Assembly: GCA_041674465.1 (NCBI GenBank)
Contig: JBAYVV010000176.1
Span: forward strand, 1-8,243
Length of the DNA: 8,243 nt
Origin: JACRAR01 sp041674465
GTDB lineage: Bacteria > Pseudomonadota > Gammaproteobacteria > Burkholderiales > Rhodocyclaceae
Direction: 5' to 3'
Part shown: positions 6,456 to 8,243 of the stretch, piece by piece
Layout of the letters: every line of letters begins with the position of its first letter
Numbering within the stretch: position 1 is the stretch's first letter
Program-made: the position numbers and the translations under genes
The notes under the pieces: generated by a model
What the model saw: the letters and a program-made list of their open reading frames with translations, nothing else
What the model was told of the DNA's origin: nothing
The model's database searches: none

Positions 6456-6977
6456 TTAAATATCAGCAAGAAGTGTGGTCTTTCCAGAAGCGTCGCGAAC
6501 TTTCATGTTGCGGACTACGAAAGACAAGAGCAGGTTTAACTCAGCCAAATCAGAGGCGGGTATCCTACTGAGTGCGTCCGGTAGTACGCCACGAATTGGC
6601 TTTGGGGCGCCTCTGACAAGGCTAATCCCTCTCGGCTCCGGAAAGAGAAACACGATTCGCTGATCCTCACAGCTGCGATCCCGGCGTACGAAATTCTGCT
6701 TCACCAGCTTGTCGATTAGATTGCTTGCGGTAGATTGGTGGATTGCCAGTGTCTTGGCGAGTTCGGTTACCTTCAGTCCGGGTTTTTCAACAATCGCAGC
6801 CAGCGCCCACAACTGAGCACCATTGACTCCGGTCTGCTGCTCGACCCACATGAAATGCTTCTTTATCGACTTGAAGATAAGCCGGAAGTGTTGCAGCGCC
6901 TCCATTGCCGGATCAGCAACCTGCTTTCGTTTCGGGGTAACGGTTTTAGTTTTGCGCGGTTGGGATGAGGTAGTCAT
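6456..6977 (-). CDS. MarR-family winged-helix transcriptional regulator
   Basis: Predicted dimeric DNA-binding regulator of 173 residues, normally a ligand- or oxidant-responsive repressor. A basic tail (about 8-18, rich in K, R and T) precedes the MarR fold: helices at 26-50, LWALAAIVEKPGLKVTELAK at 56-75, a recognition-helix segment HQSTASNLIDKLVKQ at 80-94, and a wing at 97-112 with RRDRSCEDQRIVF containing the family's DxR motif (D105-R107). C103 near the wing is a possible redox-sensitive residue, though such a role is not shown. The ATG at 6977 is the first in frame, with a stop just upstream; no Shine-Dalgarno-like sequence precedes it. Its stop codon directly abuts that of the convergent OmpA-like gene. 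It is divergent from nhaD across a dyad-rich region, so self-regulation and control of nhaD are plausible inferences. Confidence 0.85.
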   Translation of the reverse strand: MTTSSQPRKTKTVTPKRKQVADPAMEALQHFRLIFKSIKKHFMWVEQQTGVNGAQLWALAAIVEKPGLKVTELAKTLAIHQSTASNLIDKLVKQNFVRRDRSCEDQRIVFLFPEPRGISLVRGAPKPIRGVLPDALSRIPASDLAELNLLLSFVVRNMKVRDASGKTTLLADI

Positions 6978-6988
6978 GGACTTATGGT

Positions 6989-7009
6989 ACTAGATTTGTC
7001 CTTTCTAGT
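6989..7009. promoter_or_regulatory. Inverted repeat just upstream of marR (candidate MarR operator)
   Basis: ACTAGA and TCTAGT are perfect 6-bp arms around a 9-bp centre, 21 bp in all, 11 bp before the marR ATG. MarR proteins commonly bind such dyads overlapping their own promoter or start, so autoregulation is a reasonable guess. Confidence 0.4.
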
Positions 7010-7018
7010 GGAAGACAT

Positions 7019-7039
7019 CCGAGTTTTAAGATCACTCGG
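7019..7039. promoter_or_regulatory. Second 21-bp inverted repeat upstream of marR
   Basis: CCGAGT and ACTCGG are perfect 6-bp arms around a 9-bp centre. It has the same 6-9-6 layout as the repeat at 6989-7009 and its centre lies exactly 30 bp away, about three helical turns, though the arm sequences differ. Confidence 0.35.
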
Positions 7040-7100
7040 TTGCCCATTGATAATTCTATATAAATCAGAAACACCTTTGAATGAACCGCTATGGCAATGT

Positions 7101-7116
7101 ATATTTGCACAAATAT
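7101..7116. promoter_or_regulatory. 16-bp inverted repeat upstream of nhaD
   Basis: ATATTTGCACAAATAT has perfect 7-bp arms around CA. It lies 14 bp upstream of the candidate nhaD -35 element, an activator-like or repressor-like position. Its core TTTGCACAAA nearly matches the core of the pal palindrome at 5638-5649. Confidence 0.4.
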
Positions 7117-7129
7117 TCAATCCAGTGTG

Positions 7130-7158
7130 TTGAGGATTGTTGCTTCGATGTGTATGAT
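7130..7158 (+). promoter_or_regulatory. Candidate sigma70 promoter of nhaD
   Basis: TTGAGG (7130-7135, four of six consensus bases) is followed by a 17-bp spacer and TATGAT (7153-7158, five of six). Transcription would start near 7165, leaving a leader of about 159 bases before nhaD, which contains a small hairpin at 7171-7187. The best promoter match I found in the window. Confidence 0.5.
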
Positions 7159-7163
7159 CATAC
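7152..7163. promoter_or_regulatory. Perfect 12-bp palindrome over the nhaD -10 element
   Basis: GTATGATCATAC is fully self-complementary and covers the whole candidate -10 hexamer plus the bases just after it. Binding here would be expected to repress the promoter. Confidence 0.4.
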
Positions 7164-7170
7164 TGGGTGT

Positions 7171-7187
7171 CTACGCTACAGGCGTAG
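7171..7187 (+). repeat. Small hairpin in the nhaD leader
   Basis: CTACGC and GCGTAG are perfect 6-bp arms around a 5-base loop, a few bases after the predicted nhaD transcription start. It could be a 5' stabilising hairpin in the mRNA or another DNA operator. Four T residues follow after a five-base gap, too far for a convincing terminator. Confidence 0.3.
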
Positions 7188-7323
7188 TCAGGTTTTCGTG
7201 CTGGTCGGGCCGCCGCACGATGAAAGAGTACGCCCATGAACCCTCCACTCGGCCACACCCCGCGTTCAATAATCCACAAGCTCGTGGCTGTTCGGCTAGC
7301 CAATATCGCTAAGGGGTAACGTA

Positions 7324-8243
7324 ATGCTGACCACAATTGCTGTTGTTTTCGTTATCGCTTACACAGCAATCGCTCTGGAACATCCCATTAAGATCAACAA
7401 GTCAGCGTCGGCTCTTGTCGGCGCAGGATTGCTCTGGACTATTTATGCCTTGTCTTATGGTGATTCACATACCGTAGGTGAACAACTCAGCGAATCGCTG
7501 ATGGGAACCGCCCAGATCGTATTCTTCCTGATGGGTGCAATGACGATCGTCGAGGTTGTGGATGCTCACAACGGATTTGAAGTCATTACCGAGCATATCC
7601 GGACGTCCAAGCTATCAACGCTGATGTGGCTCGTGGGTTTTGTGACCTTCTTTCTCAGCGCCATCCTGGACAACTTGACCACCACCATCGTAATGATCTC
7701 CCTGATGCGCAAGCTCCTTGCCAAACATGAGGATCGCCTATTCTTTGCGGGCATTATCGTCATTGCGGCAAACTCCGGAGGCGCGTGGTCACCTATCGGT
7801 GACGTGACGACCACCATGTTGTGGATCGGCGGTCAAATTACCACATTGGCGATTATGAAATCGGTGCTCTTGCCAGCATTGGTGAGCATGATCGTGCCAT
7901 TAGGCATCACAGCCCACATCTTGCGTGGGCGCCCTGTTGTGTCCAAGGGACTGAGCGCGGGTGACCACGGTTTGCACACGTCCGAGTTTGAACGCAATCT
8001 GATGTTCTTCATGGGACTCGGCATCCTGGTGGCGGTGCCTGTGTTCAAGACCGTGACACATTTGCCCCCGTTCATGGGCATCCTGTTCGGCTTAGGCATC
8101 CTTTGGCTAGTGGGTGATCTGGTGCATCGCCAAAAGTCAGATGAATTCAAGCACCGTCTCACCCTGGCTCATGCTCTAAGTAAGATAGACATGAGTTCCA
8201 TCGTGTTCTTCATCGGCATTCTCCTTGCTGTCGCCACGCTGGA
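7324..8243 (+). CDS. nhaD: NhaD-type Na+/H+ antiporter, partial
   Basis: Inner-membrane secondary transporter expected to expel Na+ (and often Li+) in exchange for protons, supporting pH and salt tolerance. 306 codons are visible and the frame is open at the right edge; NhaD proteins usually have about 410-480 residues, so the C-terminal helices are missing. Several hydrophobic segments are clear, for example at about 3-17, 28-45, 60-79, 98-114, 142-150, 225-242 and 249-267. The family signatures are LSAILDNLTTTIV at 111-123 (D116, N117) and AANSGGAWSPIGDVTTTMLW at 148-167 (N150, D160, T162, T163). These correspond in kind and approximate spacing to residues reported as essential in Vibrio NhaD. 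The start ATG has AAGGGG seven bases upstream. Divergent from marR, with a dyad-rich control region between them. Confidence 0.94.
   Translation, partial: MLTTIAVVFVIAYTAIALEHPIKINKSASALVGAGLLWTIYALSYGDSHTVGEQLSESLMGTAQIVFFLMGAMTIVEVVDAHNGFEVITEHIRTSKLSTLMWLVGFVTFFLSAILDNLTTTIVMISLMRKLLAKHEDRLFFAGIIVIAANSGGAWSPIGDVTTTMLWIGGQITTLAIMKSVLLPALVSMIVPLGITAHILRGRPVVSKGLSAGDHGLHTSEFERNLMFFMGLGILVAVPVFKTVTHLPPFMGILFGLGILWLVGDLVHRQKSDEFKHRLTLAHALSKIDMSSIVFFIGILLAVATL

Larger units (their letters stand above)
6978..7323. other. Divergent marR-nhaD intergenic control region
   Basis: A 346-bp non-genic stretch, AT-richer than the flanking genes near marR. It holds five inverted repeats (6989-7009, 7019-7039, 7101-7116, 7152-7163, 7171-7187), a good candidate nhaD promoter at 7130-7158 and the nhaD ribosome binding site AAGGGG at 7311-7316. 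An open frame on the plus strand at 7091-7312 (73 codons) has no ribosome binding site, starts before the predicted promoter and lacks recognisable protein features. An internal ATG at 7220 would give a 30-residue leader peptide ending 11 bp before nhaD. I do not treat either as a proven gene. Confidence 0.6.

Noticed and set aside
7091..7312. Plus-strand open frame of 73 codons upstream of nhaD
   Set aside because: It has no ribosome binding site, its start lies upstream of the best promoter candidate, and it contains the palindromes at 7101-7116 and 7152-7163. A short hydrophobic stretch is present but not enough to call a gene.
6974..7336. Minus-strand open frame of 120 codons overlapping the marR-nhaD intergenic region
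   Set aside because: It overlaps the nhaD start and the whole control region, and has no recognisable protein features.
7566..8162. Minus-strand open frames of 83 and 109 codons
   Set aside because: Antisense to nhaD, whose transporter motifs are unmistakable.

Overview
The window looks like a chromosomal segment of a Gram-negative proteobacterium. It has a Pal lipoprotein, a second OmpA-like peptidoglycan-binding protein, an NhaD-type Na+/H+ antiporter and a trehalose operon. The protein styles recall Betaproteobacteria, possibly Nitrosomonadales-like, but this is a loose inference and no rRNA or other lineage marker is present. I see no tRNA, rRNA, CRISPR array, insertion sequence or phage gene.

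Left part (1-4338, minus strand): a tight operon transcribed right to left as otsA, otsB, GH15 glycosidase. otsA encodes a trehalose-6-phosphate synthase with an unusual N-terminal extension of about 250 residues: two membrane segments enclosing a putative periplasmic domain, then a linker. otsB encodes the matching HAD phosphatase and starts 19 bp after otsA. A glycoside hydrolase family 15 protein overlaps the otsB stop by ATGA and runs off the left edge. Together they would make trehalose and possibly degrade it or a related alpha-glucan. A plausible sigma70 promoter lies just upstream of otsA.

Middle part (4459-6977): a stand-alone CheY/Rcp1-like response regulator (minus strand), a strong hairpin terminator, and pal (minus strand). 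Diverging from pal is a plus-strand gene for a second OmpA-C-domain envelope protein. A MarR-family regulator (minus strand) meets that gene tail to tail with no base between the two stop codons.

Right part (6978-8243): a 346-bp divergent intergenic region between marR and nhaD, crowded with inverted repeats, followed by the 5' part of nhaD, which is cut by the right edge. A good promoter candidate for nhaD carries a perfect 12-bp palindrome on its -10 element. The pal promoter has the same arrangement, and a TTTG-YA-CAAA dyad occurs in both intergenic regions.

The common theme is osmotic, ionic and envelope homeostasis: compatible-solute synthesis, outer-membrane anchoring, Na+/H+ exchange and two regulators. 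The most striking item is the membrane-anchored, sensor-like OtsA. The next is the palindrome-rich marR/nhaD control region.
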